Source: Microcoleus vaginatus HSN003
Lineage (GTDB): Bacteria > Cyanobacteriota > Cyanobacteriia > Cyanobacteriales > Microcoleaceae
DNA length: 64,000 nucleotides
Direction of reading: 5' to 3'
Assembly (NCBI RefSeq): GCF_022701255.1
Contig: NZ_CP031705.1
Span: forward strand, 372,001-436,000
Part shown: one piece after another, positions 10,101 through 18,334 of the stretch
How positions within the stretch are numbered: the stretch's first letter is position 1
How the letters are laid out: every line of letters starts with the position of its first letter
Notes under the pieces: generated by a model
The model's input: the letters and a program-made list of their open reading frames with translations, nothing else
The model's database searches: none
What the model was told of the DNA's origin: nothing
Translations under genes and position numbers: made by a program

Positions 10101-11026
10101 TTGTTGAACTGAACGTTTTCTACTGTGAGGTTTACTTCGTCGGTTGTGCCGATTGCGCCACCTCGATCGGTAGTTTTGCCGTTAGTAATAATCAGGTTTT
10201 TGACAACCAAATCGGTAGCAGTTGCAACGTTGGCATTGACAAAAAAGGCGCGGGATGCGTTGTTACCACTGATAGTTAAACCCGCTGCGGCGGCGCCGTC
10301 AATCGTGATGTTTTTGCCAACGGGAATATCGAGTTGACCGCTGGTGAGAGTAATGGTTTGGTTGGCTAAACCTGGAGCGAAGGTAATGATATCGCCGGCA
10401 ACAGCGCTGGCGATCGCAGCCCTTAATGAACCCGGCCCGCTATCGCTATTGTTGGCTACTACGATCGTAGCTAAATCACCTTGGTAACTTGCCATAGCCT
10501 CTGGCTGCAAGGCTAAGGGAGAATCAATTTTGCCCTTAGCAAATTCCAAATTCCAGTCGCCGCCACGGCCAGTTGTGTTGGTGGATGCCGCAACGTCAGC
10601 CCCGGTTAATTGACTGAATCGATCAACGAAATTAGCACCTGTACCGCCTGCTACATCGCAGCCGTACAGCATGATGTCTGCTTGTGGAGCTAGTGAAGTT
10701 TGCCACTTTTGCAACTGGCTTTTGTATTGCTCTATGTTATCTGAACCCAGAGCAGTATTGCCAAGCTGTAGGCTGCCAGAACTGCCGTGAGAAATAATGT
10801 GAACCGAGTCTAGCGCCCCCTTAGTAGAGGCGTATTTTTCCATCTCGGAGGTGATTTGTTCGATGCCGTTTTTGGTGCGATCGAGTATTACTACCTGCTG
10901 TCCCGGCAGCACTCCCGCTGTAATTGACTCGTAATCTTCCACGCGGGAGTCAATGAAGACTAAGCCGCGCATTGGCCGTTTTTCAAAAGAAGATTTTGAG
11001 TTAATTTGAGCGAACGTAGAACTCAT
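7196..11026 (-). CDS. DUF4347 / beta-helix / RTX-repeat surface protein, copy 2
   Basis: Paralog of the gene at 3113-6412 with the same order: DUF4347, beta-helix, Pro-Thr/Glu hinge, RTX nonapeptides, C-terminal cap. The start chosen is the ATG at 11026, about 1276 residues, because MSSTFAQ matches the start of copy 1 and a GGAG lies about 10 bases upstream. An upstream in-frame TTG at 11116 would add 30 residues without a ribosome binding site. The DUF4347 part again has HIISHG and LYGCD. The hinge is far longer than in copy 1 (about 240 against 77 residues) and is rich in EPEPTPTP units. The C-terminal third is nearly identical in DNA to copy 1 with no net indel, while the N-terminal half is clearly diverged, which suggests gene conversion. 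Role in adhesion or the outer layer is inferred. Confidence 0.85.
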   Translation of the reverse strand: MSSTFAQINSKSSFEKRPMRGLVFIDSRVEDYESITAGVLPGQQVVILDRTKNGIEQITSEMEKYASTKGALDSVHIISHGSSGSLQLGNTALGSDNIEQYKSQLQKWQTSLAPQADIMLYGCDVAGGTGANFVDRFSQLTGADVAASTNTTGRGGDWNLEFAKGKIDSPLALQPEAMASYQGDLATIVVANNSDSGPGSLRAAIASAVAGDIITFAPGLANQTITLTSGQLDIPVGKNITIDGAAAAGLTISGNNASRAFFVNANVATATDLVVKNLIITNGKTTDRGGAIGTTDEVNLTVENVQFNNNVADKGGGAIFGNFNNTLTVTNSKFNGNVATSANDERGAGAIGFLSFKTFTVTNSDFTNNKGINGGAINSLQGKLTIDNSRFIGNDTTAAVYATGQDNPFLRGFGGAVYTDRASNPSEASGTIKITNSVFQDNKGRGEGGAAYLFTGSQDKVILEKSTFQNNEILALPNGGNPGNGGGVTILSDSTNQGLTITNTTFAGNKAGNQGGGLWMRNAPTTITNSTFSGNSTAFAAGDFNKLGGAMTLGAPTTILNTTIADNSAGWVGGGIFADANNVTLKNTILSNNTAANGGNPWGIQQHATAQYSDQGGNFQWPLINTDTKVTTSVTIADPKLGPLQNLNGALVRPLLTGSPAIDTGIATGAPATDQRGVARPQDGDSIAGAIVDSGSFEFGGGVVPVPTPTPEPTPTPTPEPTPTPTPEPTPTPTPEPTPTPTPEPEPTPTPEPEPTPTPEPEPTPTPEPEPTPTPEPEPTPTPEPEPTPTPEPEPTPTPEPEPTPTPEPEPTPTPEPTPTPTPEPEPTPTPEPTPTPTPEPEPTPTPEPTPAPTPIPEPTPPTPEPTPAPTPTPPTPAPTPTPAPIPTETPTPTPEPTPTPTPEPTPTPTPAPTPTPTPEPTPTPTPEPTPPTPEPTPPTPEPTPTPIPPADDCLLDSLNAPQLDPDAITPNPAQQTINGGEGTDFMMGGVINESINGQAGNDTLYGMGGNDNIDGGADNDSIFGNAGSDFIFGGAGNDTIYAGKDNDTVVGGEGDDLLRGDLGNDTVAGGVGNDSIFGGKDDDILLGEDGNDYILGNLGNDTINAGNGNDIAFGNEGADLIFGDLGNDTLYGGKENDSLDGGDGNDLLLGGNENDVLCGDIGNDTLYGGKGNDILSGGAGDDFLSGDVGEDTLTGGSGNDLFFLNQSVGSEIINDFRKGEDLIGLNSGLNFNQLSITSSNNQTLITVTDTNQLLAKLNGITPGILTASDFTQVTI
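8190..8912 (-). repeat. coding hinge VNTR (copy 2)
   Basis: Roughly 720 bases of nested 6-, 12-, 18- and 24-base units, with a 24-base unit containing GTTCCGGTTCCGGTGTCGG repeated many times around 8580-8810. In the gene's own frame they encode alternating TPTPEPEP and TPEPTPTP. The repeats create long spurious open frames on the opposite strand. The array is internally homogenised, the mark of recent expansion. Confidence 0.9.
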
Positions 11027-11116
11027 ATTGAAGACTCCATTAAGGGCATTATTAGTAGATACACCCCGGATTAATCTCATCAGGCTTATTTGATTACATC
11101 TTAACACCAAACTCAA

Positions 11117-11798
11117 AAAATGTACACTTTTATAAAAATTTTTGTTTGATTTATTTTGATCCCAATTTACGTTGTGGGGACCTTCTATAAGGGATTTTTT
11201 GGCTAATACCGCTGGGAAGCAATAGCAAAATTTATCGGAATGTTCAAATAAATTCCGGTGTTACATCCAAATTTTTTTAACCTTATGTGGCTAACGATAG
11301 CCTCCTTTTAGGTCTTAGAAAATCGGGCAGTAATTTTCCAGTCAATCAATTTTATTAATTATATTTATGAGTTTTTATATGAGTGTAATATTTCACTTAT
11401 ATGCACAAGGTAGTAGGGATTATCTACCTTTATTTCATCCCCTCTCAAACTGAATTATGTACATTTGGAATAATTATATATGCTTTGAAATTGCTAGATA
11501 TTCGCTCCACCCAAATACTGCTGCTAAGGGGTTTTGGTCGCCTTTACTAACAGTAAAAAGTCTGATATTAAATAGAGGTTAATGGCTGGGGAGCAATTTG
11601 TTTGTAGGCGGGGGCGGACACGGTGAGGGCTGCTCTCGTCCCTAAAAACGGGATTAAAATTATTCAGGGGGATTGGATAGGATTGCAGATTGAGTCCGAT
11701 CAAATCGTTGATTGCGATCGCGCCTGCGTCCCTAATTACAATGGCATTGGGCCCAGTCGCCTTCGGTACGTTCTACACCCTCCATTAAATAACTCTCC
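11117..11798. other. AT-rich intergenic region with a possible RTX-cap trace
   Basis: Mostly AT-rich with no gene called. On the reverse strand around 11660-11730 a short reading gives AINDLIGLNLQ, which resembles the IINDF...DLIGLNSGL segment of the C-terminal cap of the two DUF4347 proteins. It lies just downstream of the third, collapsed copy and is probably part of it. The rest upstream of copy 2 presumably holds that gene's promoter, which I cannot pinpoint. Confidence 0.4.
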
Positions 11799-12203
11799 TT
11801 AATTAGCAAACAGTCGATCGCGCCCAGCGCCGTTGCTGAGTGTATCACTATCTCGATCGGCATAACACCACCGAAGCCCGCGTTTTTTACTCAGGCAACT
11901 GTACCCTTTTTGCAATTGACTTTTGTATGGTTCCAGATAATCTGAAGTGAGGATAACAGAGCCTAATTGCAGTTGGCGAGAGCTTTCGCCACAACTTGTG
12001 AAAACTTTGTCAATCTCTCTAAGGATAGAGGCATATTTTTGAAGTGCCGAGGTAATTTTCTCGATGCAGTCAGATTCCCCAGCCAAAATTTCGGAAACAC
12101 AATATTCACCGTCATTAATGCTGGAGTCATTGAATACAAATCTTTTGGATGGGGGATTTGCGTATTCTGGGGCGGGAGTCGTTTCCCTTAAAGAAGTGAA
12201 CAT
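11799..12203 (-). pseudogene. collapsed third DUF4347 copy
   Basis: 134 residues that align with the DUF4347 domain of the two downstream paralogs: VFNDSSINDGEYCVSEILAG, then QKYAS and LQLGSVILTSDYLEPYKSQL. The fragment jumps directly to an RTX-like end, DTLSNGAGRDRLFAN. The beta-helix, hinge and most RTX repeats are missing, consistent with an internal deletion. The SHG histidine is replaced (SCGESS in place of SHGSSG) and LYGCD is degraded to LRWCYAD, so any caspase-like activity is lost. A strong GGAGG lies 8 bases before the ATG, so it may still be translated. A pseudogene is the best reading; a short decoy or regulatory derivative is possible. Confidence 0.7.
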
Positions 12204-12563
12204 ATTCCGTCCTCCAAAAGTGAGTTGAGCGCTAGATAAACCCCTGGACTCAGACCGCCAAAAGCTGCTAGCTACCTTGTTTATTCCGCTGATTCTTATT
12301 TAACCTATCTATCAGTTTCTCCTATTTTTGCCACGCTGCCATCCGCGATCGCACGGAATTTATATTCTGCGTGTTTTCCCTTACTTCCGGCAAACGCGAA
12401 ATTACCGAGCGATCCGCTATCCTCTCCGTGATACCACTTTCACGAAAGAATCCAACCGTAAGCCCGTGCTTGAAACCTCGATAGTCTTGAGTCATTCCCC
12501 CATCTAAAATCTAAAATCTAAAAGGGTATGACACTTTGTAAATTGGCCTCCCAACTGCACCCC
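12204..12563. other. intergenic region with heptamer repeat
   Basis: Between the collapsed DUF4347 copy and the next reverse-strand gene. It contains an STRR array of the AATCTAA type at about 12503-12520. The rest shows nothing that I can assign. Confidence 0.5.
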
Positions 12564-14051
12564 TCAAGATTCTGTGGAAGATGGGGGTTTTTTCCCTGCA
12601 TTGCGAATATTAATAATCTTGTTGAGCGCCTCAAACCAAAAAGCAGCCCCCATAGAAATAGCTACGCCGCTCAATATCCAACCAAACAATTTTGTAATCA
12701 AAGCCGGCCACAATAAATTCCCCTGCTTATCTCGTTCTAAGCTGTTCTGTTCGCTCCATCCAAAAGGCAGAGCTACCTGATCCAAAGCTCGATCGACATC
12801 CTGTTGAACTTTTGACAAACTGGTTAAATTATTTGATTTAGTCTTAGCATTGTTTGTCACCAACTGCTGAGCGTACAAATTAACAGTCGATCGCAACATC
12901 GAATCCTTCGACAACCGATTAATAATATGAATGCTATCAGCATTAGCAGCCACAGCGATCGCAGTTCCGATCAAAATCGCTACCCCTCTGGCATTCCGCT
13001 TGTAAACGCCAGAAGCACGCTCCATCGATTGGTCAAACCAAATTTCAATTTCTTTCTGAAACCGCTGCAACTGCTCTTGAGTATCTCCGCCGCCTTTTTC
13101 AGCGCGCTGCGCTAAAATATAAAGGCTACGTTTCAAAGATTCTGGCATACTGTCCAAGGTTTCTTGAATTTGTTGATAAATCGGACTCTCCTCTTTTATA
13201 TCCATAATTTCTGCTACCGTATATTGACTTTTTTTAACAGTATTTAACAGATTGCTGAAACTCGGTTGCAGTTGCCCTAGCAGCGCCACCCGCTCAATTT
13301 TGCTGTCAAGACGAGCCTTGACAAATGCCATATGCCTCTGAAATTCTCTCCCTGCTAGCTCGGCTTCTGGTAGATAAACCTGAGAATCCTTAATATAAAA
13401 TCCTAGCTTTTCCGACATCCGATCCAAGCTGTTGTTCAAACTTGCTAAATTGTTTTGATAATCTTCAACAACTCGATTGAACTCCGCAGTCAGCCATCTA
13501 AATTCTTGCTCAATAATCGGTTTAGTAGCCTCCGGCAAATTCAAATTAGCTCCAATTTGTTTAATTTGTGCTAATTGTAAATCTTTAAATCTTTCCAATC
13601 GGGTTTTAGAGATAGAGCTGATCAAAGTAGAAACCTTTAAAGTATCCAAAAGGCTAGCCGAAAAACTCTCTGCTGGAATATAAGAAGGCCCACTGGATTT
13701 ATTGCCGAAAACATTTTTAGTACCGGTAACTCCGTGGTACAAATCCCCCATGCGGTGCGTAACAGAGCGGAATCCCTCTGATAAAAGCCCTTTGGCTCCC
13801 TGATTCAAATCCTTGATCATGGGATTGGCGTAAATCGAATGAGCCAAATGTGCAACTCGCCTAAATTGCAGGGGATCTTTCGCGCCTTCGCTGCCTCCAG
13901 AAATTAGCACTTCGATCGACTTCTTTAAATGTTCCGCCCGCCACTGCCAAACAGTAGCAATCAGTTCCTGAATTTCCGAAGCTAGCAAGCTTAAAGTCAG
14001 GTAGATAAAGACTAAGCCAATGATAATATCTATAATTACAGGCAAGTTCAT
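12564..14051 (-). CDS. conserved membrane protein of unknown function
   Basis: 495 residues. An N-terminal membrane segment (about 5-25, IIDIIIGLVFIYLTLSLLA) is followed by a long soluble helical part (about 30-345) with several coiled-coil-like runs. A second hydrophobic segment (about 353-370, GVAILIGTAIAVAANA) and a third near the C-terminus (about 452-475, FGWILSGVAISMGAAFWF) follow. The layout suggests an inner-membrane protein with a large cytoplasmic or lumenal helical loop. I do not recognise a named family and infer no reaction. It stands alone, divergent from the glycosyltransferase gene at 14126, with 74 bases between the two starts. Confidence 0.85.
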   Translation of the reverse strand: MNLPVIIDIIIGLVFIYLTLSLLASEIQELIATVWQWRAEHLKKSIEVLISGGSEGAKDPLQFRRVAHLAHSIYANPMIKDLNQGAKGLLSEGFRSVTHRMGDLYHGVTGTKNVFGNKSSGPSYIPAESFSASLLDTLKVSTLISSISKTRLERFKDLQLAQIKQIGANLNLPEATKPIIEQEFRWLTAEFNRVVEDYQNNLASLNNSLDRMSEKLGFYIKDSQVYLPEAELAGREFQRHMAFVKARLDSKIERVALLGQLQPSFSNLLNTVKKSQYTVAEIMDIKEESPIYQQIQETLDSMPESLKRSLYILAQRAEKGGGDTQEQLQRFQKEIEIWFDQSMERASGVYKRNARGVAILIGTAIAVAANADSIHIINRLSKDSMLRSTVNLYAQQLVTNNAKTKSNNLTSLSKVQQDVDRALDQVALPFGWSEQNSLERDKQGNLLWPALITKLFGWILSGVAISMGAAFWFEALNKIINIRNAGKKPPSSTES

Positions 14052-14125
14052 GGTATTTTCCTAGTCGCAAATAACTGTTGTCTAAGTTTACCTTCTGTTT
14101 GGGACGCTCAAAACTCTCTTAACTT

Positions 14126-15787
14126 ATGTCAGAAATCTTTCCATTCCTAAGCCGCAAACCGAAAAATCGCTGGAATGACAGCTTTACAGACAAAGTGTGG
14201 ATGCTGGCTTTTCTGTTGGCTGCAGTGCTGATTTTCGGGCTGAATCTGGGCGGCGTGGCTTTGCGGGATTGGGATGAAGGCATTGCAGCGCAGGTAAGCC
14301 GCGAAATTTGGCGAGGCAACTTAAATTGGCTGTATCCGACGATCGACTCAATGCCTTATTTCAACAAACCGCCGCTGCTACACTGGCTAATCGGGCTGTG
14401 TTTTGCAGCAGGCGGTGTCAGCGAATTGACGGCGAGGTTGGTACCGGCGATGCTGACAGCCACTTCAGTGCCCTTGCTTTACCTCATTGGCAGGGAGTTG
14501 TTTCCGCAGCGTTTGACATCCATTTTTTCTGCCCTCGTTTATCTGACGCTGTTACCGGTGGTGCGGCATGGACGTTTGGCGATGTTGGATGGGGCAGTTT
14601 TGTGTTTTTTGCTGGGGGCGATGTGGTGTTTGCTACGATCGCGCCGCGACTTGCGCTACGCTTTGGGGGCGGGGATTGGGTTCGGACTCATTTGCCTCAC
14701 TAAAGGCGTGATGTTGGGGCTGCTGCTGGCTGCTGTTGGCTGTATTTTTTTGGCTTGGGATACCCCGCGACTCCTTACTTCTGCGTATCTTTGGGGCGGA
14801 TTCGCGATCGGAACATTGCCAGTAGCGGCTTGGTATTTTGCCCAATGGCTGCACTACGGCCAATATTTCATCCACGCTAATTTAGTTAACGAATCTTTCC
14901 GACGCATTTCGGAACCTGTGAGCAGTCACAAAGGCCCGCCCTGGTATTATATTTTAGAAATTTTAAAATTAGCTTGGCCGTGGCAGTTATTTTGGCTACA
15001 AGGGCTGCGTTTGAGTTGGGAAAATCGCAATTTTCCAGGGCCAAAATTAGTATTGGTTTGGACGGGAGTATATCTGCTGGCTATTTCTGTGATGAAGACT
15101 AAATTGCCGTGGTATGTTTTGCCAATTTATCCAGCTTTTGCTCTTGCCGTTGGCAGTTATCTCGCTGAAGTTTGGGAGCAACTGTGGCTGCCGCCAGAAC
15201 CGATCAAAGAGGAAGCAGAAGAACATTTTGATGCTATTTCTTTGTTGCCTCATCCCGCGATTTTGGCAGTGCTGGCTGTAGTTGCTGTCGTCGGTTGCGT
15301 GTACTTCAGTGGCTTAGTGCAAATTGGGAAATACATTGTGCCGATCGAGCGAGATTTGCAGTTAATGCTCATGGTTGTAGGTTTGACAATGACAATGGCG
15401 GCCGTGTTGCTGCACCGCAAAGACCGGCAGTTTATATTAGTTTTAATTTGGGGAACTTACCTGACGCTGTTGGTATTGGTGGCTTCTGATAACTGGGTTT
15501 GGGAATTGGCCGAGGATTATCCGGTTAAGCCGATCGCCGAAATTGTCCGCACAGGAACTCCGGCCGGTCAACAAGTGTTTACTTCTCACCGCTTGGGTCG
15601 TCCATCGCTGAATTTTTATAGTCAACGCCAAGTTATTGTCGCCGACGCGCCGACGCTCAAACAGAAATGGCAAACTCTTCCTCAACCTTATTTTCTGTTA
15701 GAAAAACCCGTTTTAAAACATTTAGGTTTGCAGAATGCTGAGGTTGTCAAAACAGCCGACGATTGGGTTGTGGTAACTAAAAAGTAA
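14126..15787 (+). CDS. family 39 (ArnT/PMT-like) glycosyltransferase
   Basis: 553 residues with many membrane helices. The first periplasmic loop carries RDWDEGIAAQVSREI (from about residue 47) with the acidic pair DE typical of GT39/GT83 enzymes that use polyprenyl-phosphate sugars. A second conserved patch, NKPPLLHWLIGL, follows, as in ArnT and related mannosyltransferases. Such enzymes transfer a sugar to lipid, protein or glycan on the outer face of the inner membrane; the acceptor here is unknown. The C-terminal third is less hydrophobic and resembles the periplasmic domain of these enzymes. No partner genes adjoin it; a degraded norB fragment follows. Confidence 0.88.
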   Translation: MSEIFPFLSRKPKNRWNDSFTDKVWMLAFLLAAVLIFGLNLGGVALRDWDEGIAAQVSREIWRGNLNWLYPTIDSMPYFNKPPLLHWLIGLCFAAGGVSELTARLVPAMLTATSVPLLYLIGRELFPQRLTSIFSALVYLTLLPVVRHGRLAMLDGAVLCFLLGAMWCLLRSRRDLRYALGAGIGFGLICLTKGVMLGLLLAAVGCIFLAWDTPRLLTSAYLWGGFAIGTLPVAAWYFAQWLHYGQYFIHANLVNESFRRISEPVSSHKGPPWYYILEILKLAWPWQLFWLQGLRLSWENRNFPGPKLVLVWTGVYLLAISVMKTKLPWYVLPIYPAFALAVGSYLAEVWEQLWLPPEPIKEEAEEHFDAISLLPHPAILAVLAVVAVVGCVYFSGLVQIGKYIVPIERDLQLMLMVVGLTMTMAAVLLHRKDRQFILVLIWGTYLTLLVLVASDNWVWELAEDYPVKPIAEIVRTGTPAGQQVFTSHRLGRPSLNFYSQRQVIVADAPTLKQKWQTLPQPYFLLEKPVLKHLGLQNAEVVKTADDWVVVTKK

Positions 15788-15864
15788 GTTAATAGTTAAC
15801 AGTCCCCTCCTTGGGGTGGGTGAGATAAATGCGTGAAATGAAATTCGTCTGAAAGCGCTAACCC

Positions 15865-16501
15865 AAGCGTATTGCTGTCTTTTCTGCCTTGGAGGTGATT
15901 CCCCTCACCTTGATTGGCTTTGAGGTGTTGCAAACGCTGAAGCTTTCAAGGGAGGCGGAAGGTTTCTATCGCTGGCCCCTACGGTTCTTTATTGCTACCT
16001 GCGTTTGGAATTTGGTGGGGGCAGGGGTGTTTGGTTTCCTGATACAACCCGCCCAGTATTCTCTATTACTCCCAAGGCTTGAATACAACCGCTATTCACG
16101 CGCATGGAGCGTTGTTTGGGGTGTATGGGTCACTGGCGTTAGCATTAATGTTGTTTGCCCTGCGCGAATTTACGCCGGAATCGGTATGGAATGAGAAGAT
16201 GCTGAAGTTCTCGTTCTGGTTGTTGAATATTGGCTTGGTGGTGATGCTGCTATTTGGGCCGATTCCGAATGGTTTTTACCAGCTTACCCAGTCGATCGAT
16301 TACGGAACTTGGTATGCACGGGGTGAAACGGTGATGGGTTCGCAATGGATGCACTGGACGGTTTGGACAAGGGTTCCTAGGGATGTGATCTTTTCTATTG
16401 GAGCGTTGGCAATGTTTATCTTGGTGGTGCGAGCGATTATTGCGATTTTCCGCACTCCCAGTCTACCAAGTCAGGAGAAACCTTATCCCATTGAAGGCTA
16501 A
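15865..16501 (+). pseudogene. norB: norB relic (quinol-type nitric oxide reductase, C-terminal part)
   Basis: Reading from just after an in-frame TAA gives VFSALEVIPLTLIGFEV, then FFIATCVWNLVGAGVFGFL. The frame then shifts by one base near 16063-16070 and continues as GLNTTAIHAHGALFGVYG and RVPRDVIFSIGALAMF up to the stop at 16499-16501. These segments match the C-terminal membrane helices of qNorB, including the HAHGALFG region that supplies metal or haem ligands. Roughly the first two thirds of the protein are missing and the rest carries a frameshift, so NO reductase activity is lost. The one-base change should be confirmed against reads. Confidence 0.8.
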
Positions 16502-16988
16502 AGCGGGTTTTTTAGCTTCAGGATTGTGGTCAAATTTTTGATTTTCTTGAGAATCCTCGAAATTCTATTTCGGGGATTCTTCTTTCACGGAGCCGACTTT
16601 AATGTGTAGGTTTTCTCGCCCCACATTCGATTCATAGGGAAATTGAATGCGATCGCAGAGCCATCAAACAAACAATTTTGTGGGATTAAAAGATTTCTGT
16701 CAATGGGTAAATCCTAGCTTTGTTGATAGCCTGAACTAATAAGTCTTATAAGAAATTCTGTATCTAAATATACAGTTTTTGTATAAATCATGACATTTAT
16801 CAAGTTATCCTGACATTTAAGAGCTAGATTCCACACCTTACCTACAAAATTTGTAAGCTCCAGAGTTGAGAAGGTACTCCAAGCTTTTACCAGGCTAGGG
16901 ACTTTGGTTGTTGGCGTTGGGACTCCAGCTAAGTTCTCAGATTTTAGTCCTCCGTGAAATGTGATATGAGTTGAAATCTCCCAAATCC
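16502..16988. other. intergenic region
   Basis: Between the norB relic and the MFS gene. A hairpin-like GAGAATCCTCGAAATTC...GGGGATTCTTC occurs around 16549-16582. A promoter for the MFS gene is expected here, but I cannot identify convincing boxes. No gene seen. Confidence 0.4.
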
Positions 16989-18236
16989 ATGCCGAAACTC
17001 AAAGAATCTTTTAATCACCTCCATACCGAACCAGCCGATCCCGCGATTCGCCTAAAGCAGCATAAAGATTTGTTTTCCTGGCTTTCGATCGCTGCGGGGC
17101 TAATTTTTCTACAGGGGTACATGATTGCTCCCCTGATTCCACGTTTGGCTGAAGTTTTTAATGTTCCGGTTCAGGAAATCGGCTTTATCGTTCCAGCCTA
17201 TATGCTGTCCTATGCACTGATGGCATTATTCTTCGGCCTCCTGTCCGATCGCTTTGGTCGATGGTCTATTATTCGCATCTCGCTTGCTCTTTTTGTCATT
17301 TTCACGGCTTTAACTGCCACTGCTCAAAATGCTTCGCAGATGGCAACCTGGCGGCTATTAACCGGGATTGGAGCAAGTGGTGTGATTCCCCTTACCTTCG
17401 CCTTAATTGGCGATTTATTCCCGTTTGATCAGCGAGGTGCCAAGCTAGGATTGGTGTTTGCAGCAATGGAAGGGGGAATGGCAGCAGGCTCTGCGGGGGG
17501 AGCGATTCTTGAGCCATTTGTAGGTTGGCGATCGCTCTTTATAGGTACTGCTGTCCTTGCTGCTGTTGTGCTTTGGCGGCTTCATCCTTACGGCTCTTTA
17601 TTTGATACACCAAAAGTCACCAAATTACCGCCTATTCGCCAAATCTTTAGGGGATACAGCCAGATATTAGCCACCTTTCGGGGAAAGCGCACATATACTT
17701 ATGTTCTGTGGAATGGTATCTACCACTCTGGGGTATATACATGGCTAGGGTTGTATTTATCGCAACGGTACAACATGGATGCCTTGAGCATTGGGTTAAA
17801 CATTCTTGGGTACGGCATTCCCGGTTTATTGCTGAGTTCTTTCATTGGTCAAGCTGTTGATCGGTGGGGACGGCGTTGGCTCGTTCCAGCAGGGTTGGTA
17901 ATGGCTGCTCTGGCTGGGATTGGAATGATTTTTGAGATTCCGCCAATGGGAACGACGATCGCAGTTCTTTTTTTGTCTTTAGGGTATGACCTGACTCAAC
18001 CGTTGTTTGTCGGAATTGTGACCGATCTCGGAGATGACAACAATTTGGGGCAAACGATGGGACTGAAGGTATTTACTCTCTTTACTGGATTTGGTGTAGG
18101 CAGTATCATATTTGGCGAGCTACTGCGCTTTGGATTTGGACATTCTCTTGCGATCTTTGGTGGTATTCAGTTGATAGCTGGTTTGATCGCAGTCCCCATA
18201 TTCTGGCAGGAAGTCCCCTCTCGATTACGGGGTTAG
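16989..18236 (+). CDS. MFS transporter
   Basis: About 415 residues from the ATG at 16989; an in-frame TTG at 16971 would add six residues, and neither has a good ribosome binding site. Twelve membrane helices are likely. The loop between helices 2 and 3 carries GLLSDRFGRWSIIRIS, the major facilitator signature A (G-X-L-S-D-R-F-G-R). A matching sequence in the second half, GQAVDRWGRRWLVPAG, marks the six-plus-six pseudo-symmetry. It resembles drug/proton antiporters and sugar-efflux types, but the substrate cannot be read from sequence. It stands alone on the strand and faces the histidine kinase gene end to end. Confidence 0.85.
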   Translation: MPKLKESFNHLHTEPADPAIRLKQHKDLFSWLSIAAGLIFLQGYMIAPLIPRLAEVFNVPVQEIGFIVPAYMLSYALMALFFGLLSDRFGRWSIIRISLALFVIFTALTATAQNASQMATWRLLTGIGASGVIPLTFALIGDLFPFDQRGAKLGLVFAAMEGGMAAGSAGGAILEPFVGWRSLFIGTAVLAAVVLWRLHPYGSLFDTPKVTKLPPIRQIFRGYSQILATFRGKRTYTYVLWNGIYHSGVYTWLGLYLSQRYNMDALSIGLNILGYGIPGLLLSSFIGQAVDRWGRRWLVPAGLVMAALAGIGMIFEIPPMGTTIAVLFLSLGYDLTQPLFVGIVTDLGDDNNLGQTMGLKVFTLFTGFGVGSIIFGELLRFGFGHSLAIFGGIQLIAGLIAVPIFWQEVPSRLRG

Positions 18237-18334
18237 CGATTGTTGCCCAACCCAATGTTGCCTACATCAATACTGCTCAAATCATTGCGCTTACTGCTGG
18301 TGACAGTTGGGGTGCGGAATGTGGGATCTAACAG

